NCBI GenBank assembly: GCA_022563655.1 | Contig: JADFMW010000171.1 | Span: 1 to 5,660 of the forward strand | Reading direction: 5' to 3' | Origin: Pseudomonadota bacterium | Lineage (GTDB): Bacteria; Pseudomonadota; Alphaproteobacteria; JAAXGF01 | Length of the DNA: 5,660 nucleotides | Shown: piece after piece, positions 1 through 5,372 of the stretch | How the letters are laid out: the number at the start of each line of letters is the position of its first letter | Position numbering within the stretch: the stretch's first letter is position 1 | Notes under the pieces: generated by a model | Databases searched by the model: none | Seen by the model: the letters and a program-made list of their open reading frames with translations, nothing else | Told to the model about the DNA's origin: nothing | Translations under genes and position numbers: made by a program

Positions 1-512
1 AAGCTGTTCATGATGCCCCAGACGGTGCCGAAGAGACCCACGAACGGCGCCGTCGAGCCAACCGTGGCGAGGAAACCCAGGTAGCGCTCCAGACCCTCGA
101 TCTCGCGGTTCATGGTGAGCTGCATGACCTGGCCGATGCGGGCCTGAATCCCGGCGCGCAGCGAATCGGCGCGCGTCAGCCCCATCGACGAGGAGCGCCG
201 CCACTCGCGCATCGCCGCCACGAACAACATCGCCATGGGATGGTCGGGGCCGCTCTTCATGTCGTCGTAGAGCGCCTCGAGCGAGCCCCCCGACCAGAAC
301 GCCTCCTCGAACTCTTCCGCCTGCGCCTCGAGGCGGCGGAAGCGCAGCAGCTTCTCGAAGATGATGGCCCAGCACCAGAACGAGGCCACCAAGAGAACGA
401 GCAGCGTCAACTTGACGACGATATCCGCCCGCAGCACAAGGCTCCACAACGAGAGGTCCGTGACCGGTATCGAACCGGCGAGCGCGGCCGCGTCGACGAC
501 TTGACTTTCCAT
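1..512 (-). CDS. tolQ: TolQ, Tol-Pal proton-channel subunit (3' part cut by window edge)
   Basis: TolQ is the polytopic inner-membrane subunit of the TolQ-TolR proton-driven motor. The motor energises TolA and Pal during outer-membrane constriction at division. Only the first 170 codons are present; the gene runs off the left edge without a stop. Residues about 32-52 form the first membrane helix. A charged cytoplasmic stretch follows (residues 53-140, including FEKLLRFRRLEAQAEEFEEAF). Residues 144-170 carry the hallmark second-helix sequence GFLATVGSTAPFVGLFGTVW, typical of TolQ/ExbB/MotA-family channels. The ATG at 512-510 is the start because an in-frame TAG lies five codons upstream; AGGGG lies about ten bases before it. 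Four bases separate it from the ybgC stop. ExbB is the main alternative, but the ybgC neighbour favours TolQ. tolR, tolA, tolB and pal would be expected to the left, outside the window. Confidence 0.96.
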   Translation of the reverse strand, partial: MESQVVDAAALAGSIPVTDLSLWSLVLRADIVVKLTLLVLLVASFWCWAIIFEKLLRFRRLEAQAEEFEEAFWSGGSLEALYDDMKSGPDHPMAMLFVAAMREWRRSSSMGLTRADSLRAGIQARIGQVMQLTMNREIEGLERYLGFLATVGSTAPFVGLFGTVWGIMNS

Positions 513-516
513 GGAC

Positions 517-963
517 TTAAGCCCCTAACTCCATCCGAGAGAGCGCTTCGAGCGCCGCGCGCACCGCCGGCGGCAGCCGCCGTGGCTGGCCTTCGCGGTT
601 GACGCAGGCAAGACGCACCAGCGAGCGCACCAGATCGGCGCCCTCGCGCTTGACCACCTGTTCCGCGTTGATCGTGGCGGGGCCCACCTTGAGCACCCGG
701 GTGTGAACCTCGAGCTCGTCGTCGAGCCGCGCCGGCGCCAGATAGTCGACCTCGCAGCGACGCACCGTGAAGGCGAGGCCGTCAGTGGCCAACAACTCGC
801 GCTGCGTGATGCCGGCGAGGCGCAGCATGTCGGCGCGCGCGCGCTCGGTGAACTTGAGGTAATTGGCGTAGTACACCACGCCCGTGGCGTCGGTGTCCTC
901 GTAATAGACGCGCACCCGGTAACGGTGAACATTGCCGTCGATACGCCCCGAAGAGTTAGCCAT
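517..963 (-). CDS. ybgC: YbgC, hotdog-fold acyl-CoA thioesterase of the Tol-Pal locus
   Basis: This 148-residue cytoplasmic protein belongs to the 4-hydroxybenzoyl-CoA thioesterase-like hotdog family. Members hydrolyse acyl-CoA thioesters, and YbgC is almost always encoded directly before tolQ. The signature is at residues 20-35, YYEDTDATGVVYYANY. By alignment from memory with the 4-HBT enzyme, D25 is the catalytic aspartate. The sequence then continues through LKFTERARADMLR and a typical CEVDYLAPARLDDEL strand segment. The chosen ATG at 963 overlaps the last eight bases of ruvB (ATGGCTAA) and has AGGA just upstream. A longer reading frame beginning at 1029 would add 22 residues that merely read through ruvB in another frame, so it was not used. 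The length matches the family. The physiological substrate cannot be told from sequence. Its place between ruvB and tolQ suggests co-transcription with both. Confidence 0.95.
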   Translation of the reverse strand: MANSSGRIDGNVHRYRVRVYYEDTDATGVVYYANYLKFTERARADMLRLAGITQRELLATDGLAFTVRRCEVDYLAPARLDDELEVHTRVLKVGPATINAEQVVKREGADLVRSLVRLACVNREGQPRRLPPAVRAALEALSRMELGA

Positions 964-2005
964 CGTCCTGTTCCCGGTCGTCGAGGAAGTCGGGCTGCCC
1001 GGCTTCCGCGCGCGGCACGTCGAGGCCAAGATGGCGGTAGCTCGCGGGCGTCAGCGTGCGGCCGCGCGGCGTGCGCTTGAGGAAACCCTGCCGCAGAAGG
1101 TAGGGCTCGATCACCTCCTCGAGCACGTCGCGCTGCTCCGACAGCGCCGCCGCCACCGTGTCGACCCCCACCGGACCGCCGTCGTAGTTCTCGGCGATGC
1201 ATCTAAGGTACTGGCGGTCCATCGCGTCGAGGCCGCGGCCGTCGACCTCGAGACGGTTGAGCGCGGCGTCGGCGCGGGCGGCGTCGATGGGCTCGTTGGC
1301 CTCCACCGCGGCGATATCGCGCACCCGGCGCAGCAGGCGCGTCGCGACCCGCGGCGTGCCCCGCGCGCGCCGGGCGATCTCGGCGGCCCCATCGGGGGCA
1401 AGCGGCGCCCCGAGCACGCGGGCGCCGCGGCGAACGATCTCCTCCAACTCGTCGGGCTCGTAAAACTCGAGCCGCATGGGGATGCCGAAACGATCGCGCA
1501 GCGGCGTGCTGATCAACCCGGCGCGCGTGGTGGCGCCGATCAACGTAAACGGCCTCAGGTCGAGCCGCACCGAGCGCGCCGCCGGCCCCTCGCCGATGAT
1601 AAGGTCGAGCTGAAACTCCTCCATCGCCGGGTAAAGGATCTCCTCGACCACCGGGTTGAGGCGGTGGATCTCGTCGATAAACAAGACGTCGCGCGCCTCG
1701 AGGTTGGTGAGCACCGCCGCCAAGTCGCCGGCACGGGCCAGCACCGGACCCGAGGTGGCGCGGAAGCCGACCCCGAGAGAACGCGCGACGATCTGCGCCA
1801 GCGTCGTCTTGCCCAGCCCCGGCGGACCGTAGAACAGCACGTGGTCGAGCGCCTCGCGCCGGGCCTGCGCCGCCGCGATAAAAATGCTCAGGTTGTCGCA
1901 CACCTGCCGCTGCCCGACGAACTCGTCGAAGCTGGTCGGCCGCAGGCTGCCCTCGGGGCCTTCGTCGGTGCCGATCTCGGCAGCCAGCACCCGTTCGTCG
2001 CTCAT
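956..2005 (-). CDS. ruvB: RuvB, Holliday-junction branch-migration ATPase
   Basis: RuvB is the hexameric AAA+ motor that, loaded by RuvA, pumps DNA through Holliday junctions during recombinational repair. The 349-residue product is full length. It shows the Walker A motif GPPGLGKT (residues 60-67), Walker B LFIDEIH (108-114), sensor 1 GATT (157-160), an arginine-finger region STPLRDRFG with R170, and the sensor 2 segment RGTPRVATRLLRRVRD (215-230). The C-terminal winged-helix DNA-binding domain contains GGPVGVDTVAAALSE (276-290) and ends near QGFLKRTPRGR (306-316). The ATG at 2005 shares an ATGA overlap with the ruvA stop, and AGGAG lies eight bases upstream. The C-terminus has a short acidic tail (DFLDDREQDDG) beyond the conserved core. 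No catalytic residue looks missing. Identification is secure. Confidence 0.99.
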   Translation of the reverse strand: MSDERVLAAEIGTDEGPEGSLRPTSFDEFVGQRQVCDNLSIFIAAAQARREALDHVLFYGPPGLGKTTLAQIVARSLGVGFRATSGPVLARAGDLAAVLTNLEARDVLFIDEIHRLNPVVEEILYPAMEEFQLDLIIGEGPAARSVRLDLRPFTLIGATTRAGLISTPLRDRFGIPMRLEFYEPDELEEIVRRGARVLGAPLAPDGAAEIARRARGTPRVATRLLRRVRDIAAVEANEPIDAARADAALNRLEVDGRGLDAMDRQYLRCIAENYDGGPVGVDTVAAALSEQRDVLEEVIEPYLLRQGFLKRTPRGRTLTPASYRHLGLDVPRAEAGQPDFLDDREQDDG

Positions 2006-2604
2006 CGGCCAAGCTCCTGCAACCCGGTGCGGACCAGGGCGTCGAGCCGCGCCCCGGCGCCGAGCTGGCGCGCCGCCCCGGCGACCGCCGCCACCGCCTC
2101 GGTGCGGCGGTAGCCGAGGTTGACCAGGGCCGAGACCGCGTCGGCCTCGGGACCGCCGTGAACGCGCGCCGCATCCAGCGCGGCGACCGTCCCCAGCGCG
2201 AGGTCGCCCACGGTATCGCGCAACTCGGCAACGATCCGCCCGGCAAGCTTGCCGCCGACGCCGTTGGCCTGACTCACCGCCGCCTTGTCTTGGGCGGCGA
2301 TGGCGACCACGAGATCGCTGGGGCCGAGCGCCGCGAGGATCGCCAGCGCCACCCGCGCGCCCACGCCCTGGACCGTTTGCAGCAAGCGAAACCAGTCGCG
2401 CTCGGACTCGTCGACAAAGCCGTAGAGGTGGATGTGATCCTGGCGCACGTGGGTTTCGACGAACAGGCGCACCGGCACCCCCGGCGCCGGCAGCGTGCGC
2501 AGCGTGCGAGCCGAGCAGTAGACGAGATAGCCGACCCCGGCGACGTCGATGACCGCCCAGTCCTCGCCGACCGAATCGAGCACGCCGGCAAGCTTGGCGA
2601 TCAC
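2002..2604 (-). CDS. ruvA: RuvA, Holliday-junction recognition protein (GTG start)
   Basis: RuvA tetramers bind the four-way junction, hold it open and load RuvB. The product is 200 residues, the usual length. Domain I (about 1-64) begins IAKLAGVLDSVGEDWAVIDV and includes the typical VETHVRQDHIHLYGF strand. Two helix-hairpin-helix motifs follow, VQGVG (78-82) and NGVGGK (114-119). A C-terminal domain III that would contact RuvB includes DAVSALVNLGYRRTEA (155-170). The start is taken as GTG at 2604-2602, because RuvA proteins conventionally begin M-I-x-K-L and this GTG forms a GTGA overlap with the ruvC stop. An upstream ATG at 2814 in this frame would add 70 arginine- and glycine-rich residues that are a shadow of ruvC. 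The gene ends in an ATGA overlap with ruvB, so all three ruv genes are probably translationally coupled. Confidence 0.98.
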   Translation of the reverse strand: MIAKLAGVLDSVGEDWAVIDVAGVGYLVYCSARTLRTLPAPGVPVRLFVETHVRQDHIHLYGFVDESERDWFRLLQTVQGVGARVALAILAALGPSDLVVAIAAQDKAAVSQANGVGGKLAGRIVAELRDTVGDLALGTVAALDAARVHGGPEADAVSALVNLGYRRTEAVAAVAGAARQLGAGARLDALVRTGLQELGR

Positions 2605-3110
2605 CGCTTCGGCTCCGTCTCGGCCGCCGCCCTGCGCCGCTCGGTGGCGGTGTGGTGGGCGTGGCAGATCGCCACCGCCAACGCGTCGGCGGCGTCGCTG
2701 CCGGCCGGCGGACTGCCCGGCAGCAGGCGGCTCACCATCCAGGCAACCTGCTTCTTGTCGGCATGGCCGGTGCCGACCACGGCTTTCTTGATCAGGTTGG
2801 TCGCGTACCCGCACACCGAAATTCCCGCCAGCGCCGGGGCCAGCAGCACGACGCCGCGCGCTTGGCCGAGCTTCAGCGTCGACGAGGCGTTGCGGTTGAT
2901 GAAGATCTCCTCGACCGCCGCCGCCTCGGGACGGTACTGGGCGATGATCGCGCGCAAGCCATCGTGAAGCTGCAAGAGCCGCGCGGCCAACGACCGGTCG
3001 ACGTCGGTCAGCACCGTGCCGTGGGCGACATGGCGCAGCCGGCTGCCGTCGGCGTCGATGACGCCCCAGCCGGTCGCGCGCAAGCCCGGATCGAGGCCAA
3101 GCAGTCTCAT
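2601..3110 (-). CDS. ruvC: RuvC, Holliday-junction resolvase
   Basis: RuvC is the dimeric, metal-dependent endonuclease that resolves Holliday junctions made by recombination. The 169-residue product has the RNase H-like fold signature. The four acidic catalytic positions known from E. coli RuvC (D7, E66, D138, D141) correspond here to D7 in LGLDPGL, E67 in VEEIFINRN, and D139 and D142 in SDAADALAVAICHAH. The intervening NASSTLKLGQARG segment is the family's usual DNA-contact region. The ATG at 3110 is 19 bases downstream of the yebC stop; AAGGGG lies about 15 bases upstream, rather far for an ideal ribosome-binding site, so coupling to yebC translation is possible. The stop codon overlaps the ruvA GTG start. 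The last 16 residues form a charged tail (ERRRAAAETEPKR) of no recognised function. Confidence 0.98.
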   Translation of the reverse strand: MRLLGLDPGLRATGWGVIDADGSRLRHVAHGTVLTDVDRSLAARLLQLHDGLRAIIAQYRPEAAAVEEIFINRNASSTLKLGQARGVVLLAPALAGISVCGYATNLIKKAVVGTGHADKKQVAWMVSRLLPGSPPAGSDAADALAVAICHAHHTATERRRAAAETEPKR

Positions 3111-3129
3111 CGAATCGCCGCGGCGCCCC

Positions 3130-3879
3130 TTAGGCGCTCAGCTTTGCCATGACGTCGTCGGAGACGTCGTAATTGGCGGAAACGGCCTGCACGTCGTCGC
3201 TGTCCTCGAGCGACTCGAGCAGCTTGAACAGCGACGACGCCTGATGCTCGTCGACCGGCACCGTGGCCTGCGCCCGCCACACCAGCTTGACGTTCTGGGC
3301 CGGCCCGAAGCGCCGCTCGAGCGCCTCGCGCACCTCGTTGAGGCGGTCCGGCTCGCAGGCGACCTCGTGGCCGTGGGCGCTCGACTCGCAGTCGTCGGCG
3401 CCGGCCTCGACGGCCGCCTCGAGCATGTCGTCGGCGCTTGCCGCGGCGGGCGGATACGACACCGCGCCGACGCGCTCGAACAGATGGGTCACGCAGCCGG
3501 TCTCGCCGAGCGTGCCGTGGCACCGGGCGAACGCGCCGCGCACCTCGGCGGCCGTGCGGTTCCGGTTGTCGGTCAGCGCCTCGACGATCACCGCGACGCC
3601 GCCCGGCGCATAGCCCTCGTAGCGGACCTCTTCGAAGGTCTCGCCCTCGTCGCCGGCGTCGGCGCGCTTGATCACCCGATCGACCGTGCCCTTCGGCATG
3701 TTGGCCGCCCGCGATGCCTGCACCGCGGCGCGCAGCCTGGCATTCTTCACCGGATCGGGCGGCCCCGCGCGCGCCGCCACCGTGATCTCGCGGATCAGCT
3801 TGGTGAACAACTTGGCCCGCTTGGCGTCCTGCGCGCCCTTGCGGTACATGATGTTCTTCCACTGCGAATGGCCAGCCAT
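3130..3879 (-). CDS. yebC: YebC/TACO1-family protein (probable translation factor or regulator)
   Basis: This 249-residue cytoplasmic protein is a full-length member of the YebC/PmpR/TACO1 family. Members were first described as transcriptional regulators; later work links them to easing ribosome stalling on difficult sequences such as proline runs. Which role applies here cannot be read from sequence. The N-terminal domain shows MAGHSQWKNIMYRKG and the basic helix AQDAKRAKLFTKLIREI (residues 16-32). Later come LRAAVQASRAANMPKGTVDR (49-68), EEVRYEGYAPGGVAVIVEAL (83-102), then DNRNRTAAEVRGAF (104-117) and GTLGETGCV (122-130). All are family hallmarks. The ATG at 3879 begins this conserved N-terminus. 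A longer frame from 4056 would add 59 unconserved residues across the intergenic region. It is the first gene of the ruv-tol cluster, and its promoter should lie in the adjoining divergent spacer. Its association with ruvC is widely conserved. Confidence 0.97.
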   Translation of the reverse strand: MAGHSQWKNIMYRKGAQDAKRAKLFTKLIREITVAARAGPPDPVKNARLRAAVQASRAANMPKGTVDRVIKRADAGDEGETFEEVRYEGYAPGGVAVIVEALTDNRNRTAAEVRGAFARCHGTLGETGCVTHLFERVGAVSYPPAAASADDMLEAAVEAGADDCESSAHGHEVACEPDRLNEVREALERRFGPAQNVKLVWRAQATVPVDEHQASSLFKLLESLEDSDDVQAVSANYDVSDDVMAKLSA

Positions 3880-3946
3880 CGTCCGTGTTTCACCGTATCT
3901 TGTCGATCCGACCCTGCAACGTACCACATCCTGTGGATTTGTAGGG

Positions 3947-3975
3947 TGGATAACGCTAACGAAGCAATGTGGCAA
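3947..3975 (-). promoter_or_regulatory. Possible sigma-70-type promoter for the yebC-ruvCAB-ybgC-tolQ operon
   Basis: Read on the minus strand, TTGCCA (3975-3970) matches five of six bases of the TTGACA -35 consensus. It is followed after exactly 17 bases by TATCCA (3952-3947), which matches only the first three bases of TATAAT. The site lies about 68 bases upstream of the yebC start, in the least GC-rich part of the spacer. The weak -10 keeps confidence low. An alternative -10-like hexamer, TACAAA, lies a few bases further downstream on the same strand. Confidence 0.3.
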
Positions 3976-4094
3976 GATTGGGGCGGACCCGCCGCGGCGG
4001 CGGCGCCGCGCGGAGCCCATGCGCGCGGCCGGCCGGCGGCGATAAATTTTACCCACGGCGACGGAATCCCGGCGCGCGGTCGTTTAAACTGACG

Positions 4095-4108
4095 AATGCA
4101 CAATGCAC
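4095..4108. repeat. Short tandem direct repeat AATGCAC x2
   Basis: AATGCAC occurs twice in direct succession (4095-4101 and 4102-4108), 38 to 52 bases upstream of the EF-hand gene start. Adjacent heptamers are a common layout for a protein-binding site, but at this length chance is a serious alternative. The second copy runs into the left arm of the inverted repeat at 4105-4127. Confidence 0.45.
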
Positions 4109-4127
4109 GAAGCAACCCCGTTCGTGC
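4105..4127 (+). promoter_or_regulatory. Inverted repeat / possible 5' leader hairpin upstream of the EF-hand gene
   Basis: GCACGAA (4105-4111) and TTCGTGC (4121-4127) are perfect 7-base reverse complements separated by nine bases (GCAACCCCG). The right arm ends 19 bases before the EF-hand ATG, just upstream of its GAGG ribosome-binding sequence (4135-4138). It could be an RNA hairpin in the leader or an operator with two half-sites. There is no U-tract after it, so it does not look like an intrinsic terminator. Confidence 0.45.
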
Positions 4128-4146
4128 GCCAATCGATGAGGTCAGC

Positions 4147-4731
4147 ATGAAAACTCGCACTCTCGTTCTGTTCGCCACCGCCGCCCTGATCGTCCCCGGC
4201 ATCGTCCCCGGCATCGCCCTCGCCGATTTCGGCCAGCGCCACGGCCCCCCCTGGGCCGGGTTCGAGCATAAGATGCACGGGATGCACGAGCGCTTGGCGG
4301 ACTACGATCGCGACGGCGACGGCACTACCACCGCCGAAGAGGTCAAGAGCGCGCGGGCCGAGCGCTTTGCCGCCGCCGACGCCAACAACGACGGCGTGCT
4401 CGACGTCGATGAGATGGCGGCGATGATCGAGCAGCGCAAACGCGAGCGCATCGAGGAGCATCTGGCACGCTACGACGGCGACGGTGACGGCAAGGTCACC
4501 GCCGAGGAGTACGCCGCCTACCACGCAGGCCGGTTCGCCCGTCTCGACCGCGACGACGGCGGCGCCGGGGCGACGAAGGAGTTCAAGGCTCGCGGGCATC
4601 ACGGCGGCCATGGGCAACACGGCGGCCAAGCGTATCACGGCGGACACGGGCACCACGGCGGACACGGGCACCACGGCGGACACGGGTACCACGGCGGACA
4701 CGGGCACCACGGCGGACACGGGCCCTATTAG
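4147..4731 (+). CDS. Exported EF-hand protein with a His/Gly-rich repeat tail
   Basis: This 194-residue protein has an N-terminal signal peptide: MKTR, a hydrophobic core, then a likely signal-peptidase I site ALA|D after residue 26. It is therefore expected in the periplasm or outside the cell. Three canonical calcium-binding loops follow: D54-E65 (DRDGDGTTTAEE), D78-E89 (DANNDGVLDVDE) and D110-E121 (DGDGDGKVTAEE). A fourth loop at 134-145 is degenerate, with Gly at position 5. Residues 41-47 read HKMHGMH, a Met/His cluster. Residues 151-192 are HHGGHG-type repeats containing 17 histidines, suited to binding Ni, Zn, Cu or similar metals. The ATG at 4147 was chosen for its GAGG sequence five bases upstream and because the signal peptide begins there; an in-frame ATG at 4096 would add 17 residues. 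It belongs to no named family I can state with confidence. Calcium binding is a strong inference and transition-metal binding a moderate one. Confidence 0.9.
   Translation: MKTRTLVLFATAALIVPGIVPGIALADFGQRHGPPWAGFEHKMHGMHERLADYDRDGDGTTTAEEVKSARAERFAAADANNDGVLDVDEMAAMIEQRKRERIEEHLARYDGDGDGKVTAEEYAAYHAGRFARLDRDDGGAGATKEFKARGHHGGHGQHGGQAYHGGHGHHGGHGHHGGHGYHGGHGHHGGHGPY
4189..4224 (+). repeat. 12-bp tandem repeat inside the signal-peptide coding sequence
   Basis: ATCGTCCCCGGC occurs twice exactly (4189-4200 and 4201-4212), followed by a diverged third unit ATCGCCCTCGCC (4213-4224). The units encode IVPG, IVPG and IALA (residues 15-26), the end of the hydrophobic core and the cleavage region. The exact duplication points to a recent slippage event that lengthened the signal peptide by four residues. 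Confidence 0.85.
4597..4722 (+). repeat. 18-bp tandem repeat array (7 units) encoding the HHGGHG tail
   Basis: Seven consecutive 18-base units fill codons 151-192 of the EF-hand gene. Units 4, 5 and 7 are identical (CACCACGGCGGACACGGG, at 4651, 4669 and 4705). Unit 3 (4633) and unit 6 (4687) differ only in their first codon, encoding Tyr in place of His. Units 1 and 2 (4597, 4615) are more diverged, and unit 2 encodes QHGGQA. The period is a multiple of three, so gain or loss of units keeps the frame. The gradient from diverged 5' units to near-identical 3' units suggests recent expansion at the 3' end. Confidence 0.95.
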
Positions 4732-4752
4732 GCTCGTCGAACCTCAGGCGGC

Positions 4753-4781
4753 GCCGATCTTCGGGAACGGCTTGATCCGGC
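4753..4781 (+). other. Possible hairpin next to the sigma-factor start codon
   Basis: In the 50-base gap between the EF-hand stop and the sigma-factor ATG, GCCGATC (4753-4759) can pair with GATC-C-GGC (4774-4781), leaving one bulged C and a 14-base loop. The structure would end directly at the ATG at 4782 and enclose the GGGAAC sequence (4763-4768). Such pairing could limit ribosome access, but in DNA this GC-rich an imperfect seven-pair stem can arise by chance. Confidence 0.25.
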
Positions 4782-5372
4782 ATGACCGAGGCCGCGGTCG
4801 CCCGGTCCCACGACAGGATGGCGGCCACGTCCGACGCCGAGACGCTGCTGATGCGGCGCGTCGGCGCCGGCGATCCCGCCGCCTGCCGCCTGCTGGTCGA
4901 GCGCCACCTGGACAGCATCGTCAGCATCGCCCACCGGCTGCTCGGCGACCCGTCCGAAGCCGAGGACGTTGCCCAAGACACCTTTCTCAGGCTGTGGCGC
5001 CATGCCCATCGCTGGCAGCCGCGGGCGCGGCTGACCACCTGGCTGTATCGGGTCGCGTACAACCTGTGCATGGACCGCCTGCGGGCACGGCGCGAGAGAC
5101 CGTTCGAGTGGGCGCCAGACCCGGGTGCAAGCCCCGCCGCGCCTGTGCAGCGCAACCAGGTCGCGCGGATCGTGGCCGGCGCCCTCGGCGCGCTACCCGA
5201 GCGTCAGCGCTCGGCGATCGCCCTCGTCTATCACCAGGGGCTGAGCAACATCGACGCGGCCGAGGTCATGGGCATCAGCGTCGATGCCGTCGAGTCGCTA
5301 TTGGCGCGGGGTCGCCGCAGCCTGCGAAAACGACTGGCCGCACTGCGTTCTGATTTGATGGGAGAGCTATGA
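4782..5372 (+). CDS. ECF-type RNA polymerase sigma factor
   Basis: This 196-residue protein is a group IV (extracytoplasmic function) sigma factor, which redirects RNA polymerase to a small set of promoters in response to an envelope or stress signal. Region 2 spans about residues 35-103, with the polymerase-binding and -10 recognition signature LGDPSEAEDVAQDTFLRLWR (54-73) and LTTWLYRVAYNLCMDRLRARR (84-104). A short linker follows. Region 4 (133-186) begins ALGALPERQRSAIALVYHQG and ends in the -35 recognition helix-turn-helix (SNIDAAEVMGISVDAVESLLARGRRSLRK). Region 3 is absent, as expected for the group. The ATG at 4782 is used, but its ribosome-binding site is weak; an in-frame ATG at 4818 would remove 12 unconserved residues and cannot be excluded. 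It lies 50 bases after the EF-hand gene and overlaps the next gene by four bases. The ECF subgroup and inducing signal were not determined. Confidence 0.95.
   Translation: MTEAAVARSHDRMAATSDAETLLMRRVGAGDPAACRLLVERHLDSIVSIAHRLLGDPSEAEDVAQDTFLRLWRHAHRWQPRARLTTWLYRVAYNLCMDRLRARRERPFEWAPDPGASPAAPVQRNQVARIVAGALGALPERQRSAIALVYHQGLSNIDAAEVMGISVDAVESLLARGRRSLRKRLAALRSDLMGEL

Larger units (their letters stand above)
3880..4146. other. Divergent intergenic region between yebC and the EF-hand gene
   Basis: This 267-base spacer separates two divergent genes, so it must hold the control regions of both. I see no gene in it. Its left third (to about 3980) is less GC-rich than the surrounding genes and contains the possible yebC promoter. 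Positions 3981-4040 are almost pure G+C with three short perfect palindromes: CCGCCGCGGCGG (3989-4000), GCGGCGCCGC (4000-4009) and GCCGGCCGGC (4028-4037). An abrupt AT-rich patch, GATAAATTTT, sits at 4041-4050. TTTAAA lies at 4083-4088 inside GTTTAAAC (4082-4089). I saw no pair of GTTC half-sites with the spacing of an alphaproteobacterial LexA box, so SOS control of the ruv cluster is not evident here. Confidence 0.7.

Noticed and set aside
240..602. Plus-strand open frame opposite tolQ and ybgC
   Set aside because: The minus strand here encodes unmistakable TolQ and the YbgC C-terminus.
932..2113. 393-codon plus-strand open frame opposite ruvB
   Set aside because: It is antisense to a fully recognisable ruvB, is arginine- and alanine-rich and shows no domain; this is typical of GC-rich DNA.
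4063..4084. GGAAT...CGTT as an ECF-type promoter for the EF-hand gene
   Set aside because: The spacer is only 13 bases against the usual 16-17, and the -35 is imperfect (GGAAT rather than GGAAC).
3016..4092. 358-codon plus-strand open frame opposite yebC
   Set aside because: It is antisense to a full-length yebC and has no recognisable motif.
4084..4719. Long minus-strand open frame with VPVSAV repeats opposite the EF-hand gene
   Set aside because: It is the antisense reading of the 18-bp repeat and EF-hand loops, open only because of the repeat composition and high GC. The plus strand has a signal peptide, ribosome-binding site and EF-hands.
4763..4768. GGGAAC as an ECF-type -35 element for autoregulation of the sigma gene
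   Set aside because: No CGTC- or CGTT-like -10 lies 16-17 bases downstream; the site would place transcription inside the coding region.
4484..5353. Long plus-strand frame with TADTGT repeats running through the EF-hand and sigma genes
   Set aside because: It overlaps two clearly real genes in another frame, has no family signature, and its repeats are a frame shadow of the 18-bp array.
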